NCBI GenBank assembly: GCA_003645975.1
Contig: QNDP01000037.1
Location: 1 to 8,995, forward strand
Direction: 5' to 3'
From: Candidatus Hydrothermota bacterium
GTDB lineage: Bacteria; Hydrothermota; Hydrothermia; B15-G9
Length of the DNA stretch: 8,995 bases
Positions 1 through 5,733 of this stretch are shown piece after piece (the first letter of the stretch is position 1; the number at the start of each line of letters is the position of its first letter). Below the pieces are notes generated by a model. The model searched no databases. It saw only the letters and a list, made by a program, of their open reading frames with translations, and was not told where the DNA came from. The translations under genes were made by a program, and so were the position numbers.

Positions 1-93
1 CAGGTTGGGAATGACCATCTTATCCGCAGAGTCCGCTTTGCAGGCATATCGGCCTTTGACAATTTGGACAGTCATAAAATTCTGAGGTGGAAC
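1..93. other. Left edge: possible 3' end of an upstream gene plus the leader of the NUDIX gene
   Basis: This short edge segment is open in two plus-strand frames. One frame ends at a TGA at 83-85, right at the Shine-Dalgarno of the next gene, which is how an upstream operon member would end. The other is in frame with the NUDIX gene and runs off the left edge, so an N-terminal extension of that gene cannot be excluded. About 28 codons are too few to recognise a protein family. I therefore assign no product here. Confidence 0.3.
84..90 (+). promoter_or_regulatory. Ribosome binding site deciding the NUDIX start
   Basis: GAGGTGG lies three bases before ATG 94. It supports that ATG over the in-frame TTG at 64, which would add ten residues that do not resemble the start of this family. 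Confidence 0.6.
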
Positions 94-627
94 ATGAAGA
101 CAATTTTTTCGACAAAACTCTACGAGGGCAAAATATTAAACTTAAGGCTCGATGTTGTCGAGCTTGACAGCAGAAGGATAACGACGCGCGAGGTGGTCGA
201 ATATCCCGGTGCCGTTACGATCATCCCGATCTTGGAAGACAAGATCTTGTTAGTCAATCAGTTCCGTTATCCCATCGGCAAGGAGCTGCTCGAACTGCCG
301 GCTGGCAAAATCGAGGAAGGTGAGGCTCCGCTTGAGACTGCAAAGCGCGAACTCGAGGAGGAAACCGGGTTCCGTGCAAGAAAATTTACGCTCCTGACGA
401 AGTTCTACACCGTTCCCGGCTACTCGACTGAATACATGTATCTCTATTTGGCCGAAGATCTTACGAAAGAAGACGCAACCGCTCTCCCGGATTTCGACGA
501 GATCATAAGCGTCCGCCCGATGAATCAGGATGATGCGTTCCAGTGGCTCAAAGAAGGAAGGTTCGAGGACGCAAAGACCATCTTAGGCCTCCTTTTCTAC
601 TTTAACTTTGTGAAAAACGGGCGATGA
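94..627 (+). CDS. nudF: NUDIX hydrolase, ADP-ribose (ADP-sugar) pyrophosphatase type
   Basis: Predicted cytosolic, Mg-dependent hydrolase that splits ADP-ribose or a related ADP-sugar into AMP and sugar phosphate. Using ATG 94 the protein is 177 residues, a normal length for the family. The full NUDIX box G-x5-E-x7-R-E-U-x-E-E-x-G-U is present without mismatch at residues 71-93 (GKIEEGE...RELEEETGF). It is preceded by the ADPRase-like block NQFRYPIGKELLELPAG. A proline in the VPGYSTE segment sits about 15 residues after the box, the feature that separates ADP-ribose pyrophosphatases from other NUDIX subfamilies. The stop overlaps the ATG of the heptose adenylyltransferase gene (ATGA), so the two are probably translated together. 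Because that neighbour makes an ADP-sugar, ADP-heptose turnover is a conceivable substrate role; this is inference. Family assignment is firm; exact substrate is not. Confidence 0.88.
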   Translation: MKTIFSTKLYEGKILNLRLDVVELDSRRITTREVVEYPGAVTIIPILEDKILLVNQFRYPIGKELLELPAGKIEEGEAPLETAKRELEEETGFRARKFTLLTKFYTVPGYSTEYMYLYLAEDLTKEDATALPDFDEIISVRPMNQDDAFQWLKEGRFEDAKTILGLLFYFNFVKNGR

Positions 628-1127
628 GCCTCGATAAGAAGATACTGAACCGATCTGACGCAGCTAAACTTGGACGCACTCTTAGAAGTCAACGCAAAAT
701 CATCGTTTTCACCAACGGATGCTTCGACATAATCCATCGCGGTCATGTCGAATACCTCGAATTTGCGAAATCGCAGGGCGATGTGCTGATCGTCGGGCTG
801 AACACCGATGAATCCGTCCGCCGCCTTAAAGGTCAGGGTCGCCCGATAAATTCTTGGATTGACAGAGCTTATGTCCTCGCAGCGCTCCGATCCGTCGATT
901 ATGTCATTCCGTTCCATGAGGATACACCTCTGAACCTGATCAAGGAGATAGTGCCCGATGTCCTTGTGAAAGGCGCCGACTACAAGCCCGAAGAGGTCGT
1001 CGGAGCCGATTTCGTCAAGTCGCACGGCGGCAAACTGATACTCGCTCAGTTCAGACAAGGCTATTCGACCACCAAAATCATCGAACGCATCTGTGTCTCC
1101 CTCTGTGGGTCTTCCAAAGATCCCTGA
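624..1127 (+). CDS. rfaE2: D-glycero-beta-D-manno-heptose 1-phosphate adenylyltransferase (RfaE2 / C-terminal HldE domain)
   Basis: Cytosolic nucleotidyltransferase that uses ATP to convert heptose 1-phosphate into ADP-heptose, the precursor of the LPS inner core. The 167 residues match a stand-alone RfaE2, without the ribokinase-like half found in bifunctional HldE. Visible motifs: the nucleotidyltransferase signature TNGCFDIIHRGH at 30-41 with the HxGH pair H38/H41, GLNTD at 58-62, GRPIN at 72-76, KGADY at 116-120, and the C-terminal YSTTKII at 147-153. The ATG overlaps the stop of the NUDIX gene by four bases; no strong Shine-Dalgarno is seen, which fits translational coupling. The kinase, phosphatase and epimerase steps must be encoded outside the window. 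The gene implies that the cell makes heptose-containing surface glycan or ADP-heptose. Confidence 0.92.
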   Translation: MSLDKKILNRSDAAKLGRTLRSQRKIIVFTNGCFDIIHRGHVEYLEFAKSQGDVLIVGLNTDESVRRLKGQGRPINSWIDRAYVLAALRSVDYVIPFHEDTPLNLIKEIVPDVLVKGADYKPEEVVGADFVKSHGGKLILAQFRQGYSTTKIIERICVSLCGSSKDP

Positions 1128-1301
1128 AAAACTTTGTCTTGCTGAAACATACGGACAAGAGCTTAAACCCTTAGAATGATGGAAATCCGCTGACTGTCAA
1201 CGAGAAGCTCTTAAGGTGTGGAACCTTCTGATTTATCGGCCTTCAGTGAGGAGGGAGGCCAGAGATTGACATCAACGAAGAATTCTTGATGGCGGACAGC
1301 A
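1128..1301. other. Convergent intergenic gap
   Basis: The 174 bases lie between the ends of two converging transcription units. Only weak structure is visible: a 5-bp hairpin (AAGGT at 1213-1217, ACCTT at 1223-1227) with no run of T after it, and a near-palindrome around AAGAATTCTT near 1279-1288. No convincing intrinsic terminator or small gene is seen. Confidence 0.5.
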
Positions 1302-1745
1302 TCACACCATCCTGATGAGCATAAAGACGATCACGAGCAGGTAAAGGATTTTGAAAAGGATCGGAAGCCACATCTCCAGCTCGGAAAAGCTCTTATATCG
1401 AAGCGATTCTAACTGTTTCCGTTCCTCTCCGTAAAACTTTTCGATTCCTTCGATCTCTGACTCCAGTTTGATAAGGAAATCGTAACGCCATCGAGCTAAT
1501 ACATTGTATTGCTTGAGCATCCTGTGCCAAATTTCACAGATCACGATGCCGACGGCGAAGATCGCCACCACGAGGATCGTCCGCATTGTCGTTTCAAAGC
1601 CTATTTTTGAAACGATGAAGCTTGAAAGTGTTAGAAGTGCCGCATTCACAGCAAGATAGATCTGTGTAGTGTGTTGCCTTCTTTCCGAAAGTCTCTGGAT
1701 TAATCCTATCAAAATTTGGTATTGTTTGAAAAGTTCGCCGTTCAT
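1302..1745 (-). CDS. Small membrane protein resembling the RipA octameric membrane protein family
   Basis: A 147-residue protein with three hydrophobic segments at about residues 29-48, 54-72 and 125-145, and a charged, probably cytosolic helical stretch between the second and third (about 78-120). The N-terminal pattern QYQILIGLIQRLSERRQ followed by a helix with N-x-A-L-L, then a W-x-R-M-L-x-x-Y-N-x-L stretch after the second membrane segment, resembles small RipA-type and SLATT-like membrane proteins. I recognise this by pattern only, so the family name is tentative and no activity is assigned. It starts 13 bases after the stop of the antiporter gene and is the last gene of that minus-strand operon, so it may be an accessory or sensor subunit working with the antiporter. 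The upstream Shine-Dalgarno is weak (a GGGGC about 8 bases before the ATG). Confidence 0.7.
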   Translation of the reverse strand: MNGELFKQYQILIGLIQRLSERRQHTTQIYLAVNAALLTLSSFIVSKIGFETTMRTILVVAIFAVGIVICEIWHRMLKQYNVLARWRYDFLIKLESEIEGIEKFYGEERKQLESLRYKSFSELEMWLPILFKILYLLVIVFMLIRMV

Positions 1746-1758
1746 GCCAAGCCCCGTG

Positions 1759-2958
1759 TTATTCGTGAGAGCCTTGTTTCAGCGTGATTTCGCCGGCTTT
1801 GAGCAAGGCAAACCTTGTAAACATCGGTCCCACAAGCTCATAAATCACGGTCGTTGTGATGATCGTGTTGAAAATGATGCGTCCGACTTCAGGAAAGTCC
1901 GATTTTGCGACCAGAGCGACTCCGAGTGCGACGCCTGCCTGCGGCACGAGCGCAAACCCTATGTATTTGCGGATCTTAGGTGCAGCTTTGCCCAGTGTTG
2001 CGCCGATATAAGCGCCGACCACTTTCCCAAGCACCCTGAAAAACAGATAGGTAAGACCAATCAGACCGATGCTTTTCAGAGCAGAGACTTCCAAGTTGGC
2101 TCCTGCCAAGATGAAAAACAGGAGATAGAGCGGTGCCTCAATGTTGTTCAAGGTATTGAAGAACTTATCGCGCATCCGACTGATGTTGACTATGGTTGTG
2201 CCAAGCGCCATCGCCGAGAGCAGGATCGAGAGGCCGAAGTTTATCGCCAGTCCGACAGTCAGGAAGATGAATCCAAGCGTATAGACCTGAAGTTCGGTCG
2301 GTGTCCTTATGAACCTTGCAAACTTGGAGAACACCCATGCGGATGCCATGCCGAGCAGGAATGCGCCGATAATTTCGACTATGCCTTTCAATGCGGCCTC
2401 GAACAGGAGGACACTGCCGCCGGCATGTGCGGACAGTGCGCGTGCAATTGCAAGTGAAATCGAGAAGATCATCAAGCACCATGCGTCATCGATTGCAACC
2501 ACACCGAGCAATGTATTGGTGAACAGACCCTTAGCCTTGTATTCGCGGATGACCATGACCGTAGCCGCCGGCGCTGTGGCTGAAGCGATCGCTCCGAAAA
2601 GTATCGAGACATAGAGCGGTTTGCCCAAAATCGTTGCAAACACAAATGTTACGGTTAACCACGCCCCGACCGCCTCAGCTACCGAGATATAGATCACCTG
2701 TTTGCCGATCCGTTTAAAACTTTCAATGGAGAAGTTCTGTCCGATGGAAAATGCTATGAGTCCCAAAACTATGTTCGATATGAAGCTTGATGCTGACAGG
2801 ATCTGATGTGAGACGAGGTCGAGGAACTCTTGGCCTATAATTATGCCCATCAATAGGTTACCTGTTACGCTCGGAATCCGCAGTTTGGTGATAAATCGGA
2901 AAACAATGAAACCGGAGAGGAAAATGATGCCCAAGCTCAATATCGGATTGAGACTCAT
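1759..2958 (-). CDS. Cation:proton antiporter, CPA2 / Kef-type Na+(K+)/H+ exchanger
   Basis: Integral inner-membrane exchanger moving Na+ or K+ against protons. With ATG at 2958 the protein is 399 residues, nearly all hydrophobic helices, the normal size of the Na_H_Exchanger core without the cytosolic RCK/TrkA_N domain of KefB/KefC. Family marks: GLIAFSIGQNFSIESFKR (66-83), SATAPAAT at 116-123 where many relatives have a TSP motif, and the ion-binding aspartate pair D147-D148 in GVVAIDDAW, the DD arrangement of electrogenic CPA2 members. A conserved basic segment FRVLGK lies near 277-282. An alternative ATG at 2994 would overlap the CBS gene by 34 bases; I prefer 2958, two bases after that gene's stop. 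The missing regulatory domain may be supplied by the separately encoded CBS protein. Ion specificity cannot be read from sequence. Confidence 0.9.
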   Translation of the reverse strand: MSLNPILSLGIIFLSGFIVFRFITKLRIPSVTGNLLMGIIIGQEFLDLVSHQILSASSFISNIVLGLIAFSIGQNFSIESFKRIGKQVIYISVAEAVGAWLTVTFVFATILGKPLYVSILFGAIASATAPAATVMVIREYKAKGLFTNTLLGVVAIDDAWCLMIFSISLAIARALSAHAGGSVLLFEAALKGIVEIIGAFLLGMASAWVFSKFARFIRTPTELQVYTLGFIFLTVGLAINFGLSILLSAMALGTTIVNISRMRDKFFNTLNNIEAPLYLLFFILAGANLEVSALKSIGLIGLTYLFFRVLGKVVGAYIGATLGKAAPKIRKYIGFALVPQAGVALGVALVAKSDFPEVGRIIFNTIITTTVIYELVGPMFTRFALLKAGEITLKQGSHE

Positions 2959-2960
2959 TG

Positions 2961-3428
2961 TTACACTATGCCTTTCTGGTGGAATACCGCCCAAATTATG
3001 TCGAATACGCCCACCATTCCGACGAGGTTACCGTCATCATCGACGACCGGAAGCTGATCTTTCTTGTGGAGTCTCATAAGGTTATAAGCCTTCTCAATCG
3101 ATTCGTTTTCGTTAACAGCAATGAATTCGTGGTCCATTATGTCCTCGACGAGCACGAGCATCCCCATTTCGGGTGCAAGTTCCGCAGCGAAAATGTCTTC
3201 TTCCCAAAATTCATCAAAGAAAGCGGCCATCTTCAGGATTTCAGGGTTGTAGGGCAAAAAGACATCGATCAAGTTTTGAAGCCTAACGATTCCAATGAGT
3301 TTCCCGTTATCGACGACCGGCACCACTGGAAAAGTGTGGAATCCTTTGAACTTCATCAAAAGGTCTCTGAGCGTAACATAACGCTCGACCGTGATGACCT
3401 CTTTAAACATGACCTCTTTTACTTTCAT
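2961..3428 (-). CDS. Stand-alone two-CBS-domain protein, probable regulator of the antiporter
   Basis: A 155-residue soluble protein made almost entirely of a Bateman pair: CBS1 about residues 1-57 (KVKEVMFKEVITV ... GKLIGIVRLQNLIDVF) and CBS2 about 94-150 (VEDIMDHEFIAVNENESIEKA ... LPVVDDDGNLVGMVGVFDIIW). A roughly 37-residue acidic and aromatic linker (FFDEFWEEDIF) separates them. CBS pairs usually bind adenine nucleotides and gate a partner protein. The ATG at 3428 is chosen over one at 3482 because a good Shine-Dalgarno precedes it and the VKEVM start is typical. The stop lies two bases before the antiporter ATG, so the two are almost certainly co-translated. Control of the antiporter by ATP, ADP, AMP or a cyclic dinucleotide is inferred from this pairing, not seen directly. 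Confidence 0.87.
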   Translation of the reverse strand: MKVKEVMFKEVITVERYVTLRDLLMKFKGFHTFPVVPVVDNGKLIGIVRLQNLIDVFLPYNPEILKMAAFFDEFWEEDIFAAELAPEMGMLVLVEDIMDHEFIAVNENESIEKAYNLMRLHKKDQLPVVDDDGNLVGMVGVFDIIWAVFHQKGIV

Positions 3429-3433
3429 CTCGA

Positions 3434-3440
3434 CTCCTTT
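3434..3440 (-). promoter_or_regulatory. Ribosome binding site deciding the CBS gene start
   Basis: On the minus strand AAAGGAG is followed by a 5-base spacer and the ATG at 3428. It is the clearest Shine-Dalgarno in the window and argues against the upstream ATG at 3482. Confidence 0.8.
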
Positions 3441-3472
3441 CTTTTTGTAGTTTCTTTTTCCGATGTGCCTTA

Positions 3473-3502
3473 ATGTTAACACTTCAAGCTCCTTGATTAC
3501 AA
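3473..3502 (-). promoter_or_regulatory. Possible sigma-70-type promoter of the CBS-antiporter operon
   Basis: Reading the minus strand, TTGTAA (3502-3497) and TAACAT (3478-3473) are separated by 18 bases and lie about 45 bases before the CBS start. Each hexamer matches the consensus at 4 of 6 positions. The same TAACAT hexamer ends the candidate promoter before the DhaL-DegV gene. This is a by-eye call. Confidence 0.28.
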
Positions 3503-3560
3503 TCGGGGGACGAGCACCGTTGTCGTTCTTTAAAAGCTTGTTCGAGCAGGACAGTCACTG

Positions 3561-3707
3561 GCCTTTTACTTTGTGGTGGCAAACATAAGGGACGGATTAT
3601 CAAGGAGGTACAGACCATAAAACCGCTTCGCTCTCTTTGCATAGCTTATAATCCGGCAGCCATTGCTTCATCAATCCTCTCCGTCTCACACAAGGTATTT
3701 CTCACTC
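3561..3707 (+). repeat. Direct repeat copy A, upstream of the ATPase gene
   Basis: This stretch aligns with 5271-5436 in the same orientation. The first 30 bases (3561-3590) are identical between copies. The rest is roughly 70-80 percent alike by eye, including shared blocks CAAGGAG, TCTCTTTGCATAG, GCTTC-TCA and CCGTCTCACAC, with about 19 extra bases in copy B. Many of the differences are transitions. Upstream of the core, similarity may extend another dozen bases. Within the core, CCTT (3562-3565) can pair with AAGG (3587-3590) and TTTG (3570-3573) with CAAA (3580-3583), around the loop TGGTGG. Confidence 0.85.
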
Positions 3708-3786
3708 ATGCCCCCATTTTTCCGTGTTCACCGTGTCCCTGCACGATTTTTATTTCATTTTCACACGACACAGAGGCAAGAGAGTT

Positions 3787-3846
3787 GACACAGGAGATAA
3801 TTTTTGCCAGTGCATCGTATTCGATTTATCGACAATCTCCTGTCTC
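3787..3846. repeat. 12-bp inverted repeat with 36-base spacer
   Basis: GACACAGGAGAT (3787-3798) is nearly the reverse complement of ATCTCCTGTCTC (3835-3846): 11 of 12 positions match, with eight uninterrupted inner pairs. It could be a long-loop RNA hairpin or an operator upstream of the ATPase gene. There is no T-run after it, so it is not a standard intrinsic terminator. Confidence 0.6.
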
Positions 3847-3922
3847 GCCCTCGCTCCGTGAGTTTTGACCTTCTCGGACAAGTTCCTTTCCTGCGCTTCT
3901 CCGGCTTTTAATTCCAAAAAAG

Positions 3923-3951
3923 TTGAACTATTGTGGAGTTAAAGGTAAAAT
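3923..3951 (+). promoter_or_regulatory. Candidate promoter of the ATPase gene, implying a leaderless mRNA
   Basis: TTGAAC (3923-3928) and TAAAAT (3946-3951) are spaced by 17 bases, with 4/6 and 5/6 matches to the sigma-70 consensus. The -10 box ends only nine bases before ATG 3961, so a transcript starting at the usual distance would have almost no 5' leader. This agrees with the absence of a Shine-Dalgarno. Confidence 0.45.
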
Positions 3952-3960
3952 TGGTAAGCT

Positions 3961-5238
3961 ATGCTTGGAAAGGACGGCATAAGAGAAAAGCGGCTCATTC
4001 ACAGAGAATTGCTTGAAGACATTTACCCATGGATTGGGCGTCGTGAAGCTGTGCTCGTTCTTGGACCGAGGCGGGCGGGCAAAACTTCTCTGCTCCTGCT
4101 TCTCGCCCAAAAGATTCTGGAATTTCGAGACGATGTGTTCTATTTCGACATGGAAGACCCCGATGACAGGGACATCCTTAGTTCCGGAACAAAAGCGCTC
4201 AAACAGTTTGTCGGTGGACACGGCGTGGTGATGATAGACGAGTTTCACCTGATGGAAAATCCTTCAAATTTCGTCAAACTTGCGGTCGATCATCATCCTG
4301 AACTTAAACTTTTTCTTTCAGGTTCATCCAGCACGGCTATCTTAAGCAAATTCAAAGACTCCATGGTCGGCAGAATTGTGGAATTCGAGCTTTACCCTCT
4401 GAGTTTCAGAGAATTTTTGAGGTTCAAAGGTGAGACCCGTTATCTGAATATGTTGCCACATATAGATTTGTGGAATCTGACCCTTCCGGAATTCCGTATC
4501 CCTGAACGCATTGTCGAACTTTACTCAGAATATCTTGTCTATGGGGGCTTTCCGGAGGTCGTGCTTTCGGAGAAGCGCGAGATTAAAACTAAGCTGCTCA
4601 GCCAGATTTTCAGGATATACGCCGTTCGCGACCTGAAACTGTTGCTTTCGGGGCGGGACACCGCCACTTTCGAGCGCGTTTTCCTTGCACTCACAGGCAC
4701 GGTTGGCAATCTCCTGAATTTCACAGAAATAGCCCGTGATGTCGGAGTGAGTGTGAAAACGGTTCAGAGCTATGTCAGGTTGCTTGAGGCACTTTTCCTT
4801 GTGAAGAGGCTATATCCATTCGGTCGGAATCCGCGCACGGAGATAAAGAAATCGCCCAAAATTTACATCATCGACACCGGTCTGTTGAGTTGGGGGCTTG
4901 GCAATTTCTCACCGGTTTACCGTCGTCCAAAGGAAGCCGGGATCTATGCGGAAAACGCCGTTTTTCTCGGACTTATTCGCAGGATCGAGCCTCATCAGCG
5001 AGTGAGATTCTGGCGAAAGAAGAGCGGCGTGGAAGTGGATTTCCTGATGCTTGACCGCGAGATGCTCATCCCGATCGAAGTGAAGTTCAGAGAAAAGGCC
5101 ACCGTTCCATCTACATTGAGGAGTTTTTGCAGGGAATATCGACCATCGCATGCAATTGTAGCCACAAAATCGACCTCAGCTCGGCTCAAAATTGGTCAGA
5201 CCGATGTTTTCATGCTGCCCGCCGCGCTTATGTCGTGA
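3961..5238 (+). CDS. AAA_14 / DUF4143 family ATPase
   Basis: A 425-residue P-loop ATPase of the DUF4143 group, whose cellular role is unknown. An N-terminal AAA domain carries Walker A GPRRAGKTS at 35-43 (K41), Walker B VVMIDEFH at 89-96 (D93, E94) and the sensor-like LFLSGSSS at 117-124. GGFPE at 195-199 is typical of the family. A winged-helix-like segment follows at about 250-285 (LLNFTEIARDVGVSVKTVQ). The C-terminal DUF4143 domain includes IDTGLL (304-309), E331 in ENAVF, VEVDF (E358, D360) and PIEVK (E373, K375), a PD-(D/E)XK nuclease-like pattern; whether it cuts DNA is not established. ATG 3961 follows an in-frame stop at 3955-3957, so no upstream start is possible. No Shine-Dalgarno is evident. 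It stands alone between two direct repeats and looks like accessory cargo rather than an operon member. Confidence 0.92.
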   Translation: MLGKDGIREKRLIHRELLEDIYPWIGRREAVLVLGPRRAGKTSLLLLLAQKILEFRDDVFYFDMEDPDDRDILSSGTKALKQFVGGHGVVMIDEFHLMENPSNFVKLAVDHHPELKLFLSGSSSTAILSKFKDSMVGRIVEFELYPLSFREFLRFKGETRYLNMLPHIDLWNLTLPEFRIPERIVELYSEYLVYGGFPEVVLSEKREIKTKLLSQIFRIYAVRDLKLLLSGRDTATFERVFLALTGTVGNLLNFTEIARDVGVSVKTVQSYVRLLEALFLVKRLYPFGRNPRTEIKKSPKIYIIDTGLLSWGLGNFSPVYRRPKEAGIYAENAVFLGLIRRIEPHQRVRFWRKKSGVEVDFLMLDREMLIPIEVKFREKATVPSTLRSFCREYRPSHAIVATKSTSARLKIGQTDVFMLPAALMS

Positions 5239-5270
5239 GAGACTGCTTCCACAACAACGGACGGCTATCA

Positions 5271-5436
5271 GCCTTTTACTTTGTGGTGGCAAACATAAGG
5301 GGCGAGTTATCAAGGAGATACAAACTTTAAGGCCGCTTTAGTCTCTTTGCATAGATTATCATCCCCACCGCCATCCCGCCCTGCCGCCATCGCTTCGTCA
5401 GTCCTCGCGCCGTCTCACACGGGGTATTCCTGCCTC
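5271..5436 (+). repeat. Direct repeat copy B, downstream of the ATPase gene
   Basis: Second copy of the repeat at 3561-3707, same strand, beginning 33 bases after the ATPase stop. The 30-base core (5271-5300) is identical to 3561-3590 and keeps the same stem-loop. About 19 bases near 5365-5383 have no counterpart in copy A. The start-to-start distance between copies is 1,710 bases, and that unit contains exactly one gene. Confidence 0.85.
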
Positions 5437-5630
5437 CGCTATGACAATAGGGGCATGGATTCATAGACTGGTGAGTTTACAAAGCTATGATGCATTTGTG
5501 GTTAGACAGAGAGACCACATGAGATAGCAATTTTAACAATGCATCTTGTTGGCATTCTGCAACTTGTAATGAGAAGCACAGACTAAGCGTCAAAACCTGA
5601 ACTGCGATGCCGTTTTACTAAGTGGCAAAA

Positions 5631-5659
5631 TTGCAAAGTGTTGGGTGTTGGGTTAACAT
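5631..5659 (+). promoter_or_regulatory. Possible sigma-70-type promoter of the DhaL-DegV gene
   Basis: TTGCAA (5631-5636) and TAACAT (5654-5659) are 17 bases apart and about 75 bases before ATG 5734. The TAACAT hexamer recurs in the candidate promoter of the CBS operon. Each hexamer matches the consensus at 4 of 6 positions. Confidence 0.3.
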
Positions 5660-5733
5660 AACCGTCAAATCTTGGAGAAACGGAGAGGTTAGGCGTTGCG
5701 GGACAACGAAATATCAAAAAGAGAGTTGGCAAA

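Larger units (their letters stand above)
3429..3960. other. Non-coding stretch between the divergent CBS operon and the ATPase gene
   Basis: These 532 bases hold no convincing gene. From left to right: the leader and candidate promoter of the minus-strand CBS operon (to about 3502), repeat copy A (3561-3707), a T-rich stretch with repeated GTGTC/GACAC motifs (about 3721-3796), a 12-bp inverted repeat (3787-3846), and a candidate promoter ending just before the ATPase ATG. Confidence 0.7.
5239..5733. other. Non-coding stretch between the ATPase and DhaL-DegV genes
   Basis: These 495 bases hold repeat copy B (5271-5436), a further AT-rich part with faint resemblance to 3787-3835 (shared GAGATA, AATTTT and TGCATC blocks around 5520-5545), a small hairpin (AATGC 5538-5542 with GCATT 5552-5556), a candidate promoter at 5631-5659 and the leader of the next gene. 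No convincing gene or intrinsic terminator for the ATPase is visible. Confidence 0.65.

Noticed and set aside
1..75. Minus-strand reading with a CPNC-type zinc-ribbon look
   Set aside because: The DCPNC motif and the following residues that resemble a zinc ribbon lie in different frames, the CPNC frame soon hits a stop, no Shine-Dalgarno precedes the ATG, and the segment is too short to judge.
597..1058. 153-codon minus-strand frame opposite rfaE2
   Set aside because: Shadow of a well-conserved nucleotidyltransferase gene; no family resemblance or start signal.
1213..1227. Hairpin as a terminator between the converging genes
   Set aside because: The stem is only five pairs with two GC pairs and no T-run follows on either strand, so it is below what I would call an intrinsic terminator.
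1669..2457. Long plus-strand open frame opposite the antiporter
   Set aside because: It is antisense to a clear membrane transporter gene; its cysteine- and histidine-rich translation resembles no family and it crosses two genes of the operon.
5127..5330. 67-codon plus-strand frame running across the end of the ATPase gene into repeat copy B
   Set aside because: Most of it lies inside the ATPase coding sequence in another frame. The matching frame in copy A is cut by a stop at 3531-3533, and the differences between copies are not concentrated at synonymous positions.
3561..5436. The repeats as ends of an insertion sequence
   Set aside because: They are direct rather than inverted, no transposase lies between them, and no target-site duplication is visible.
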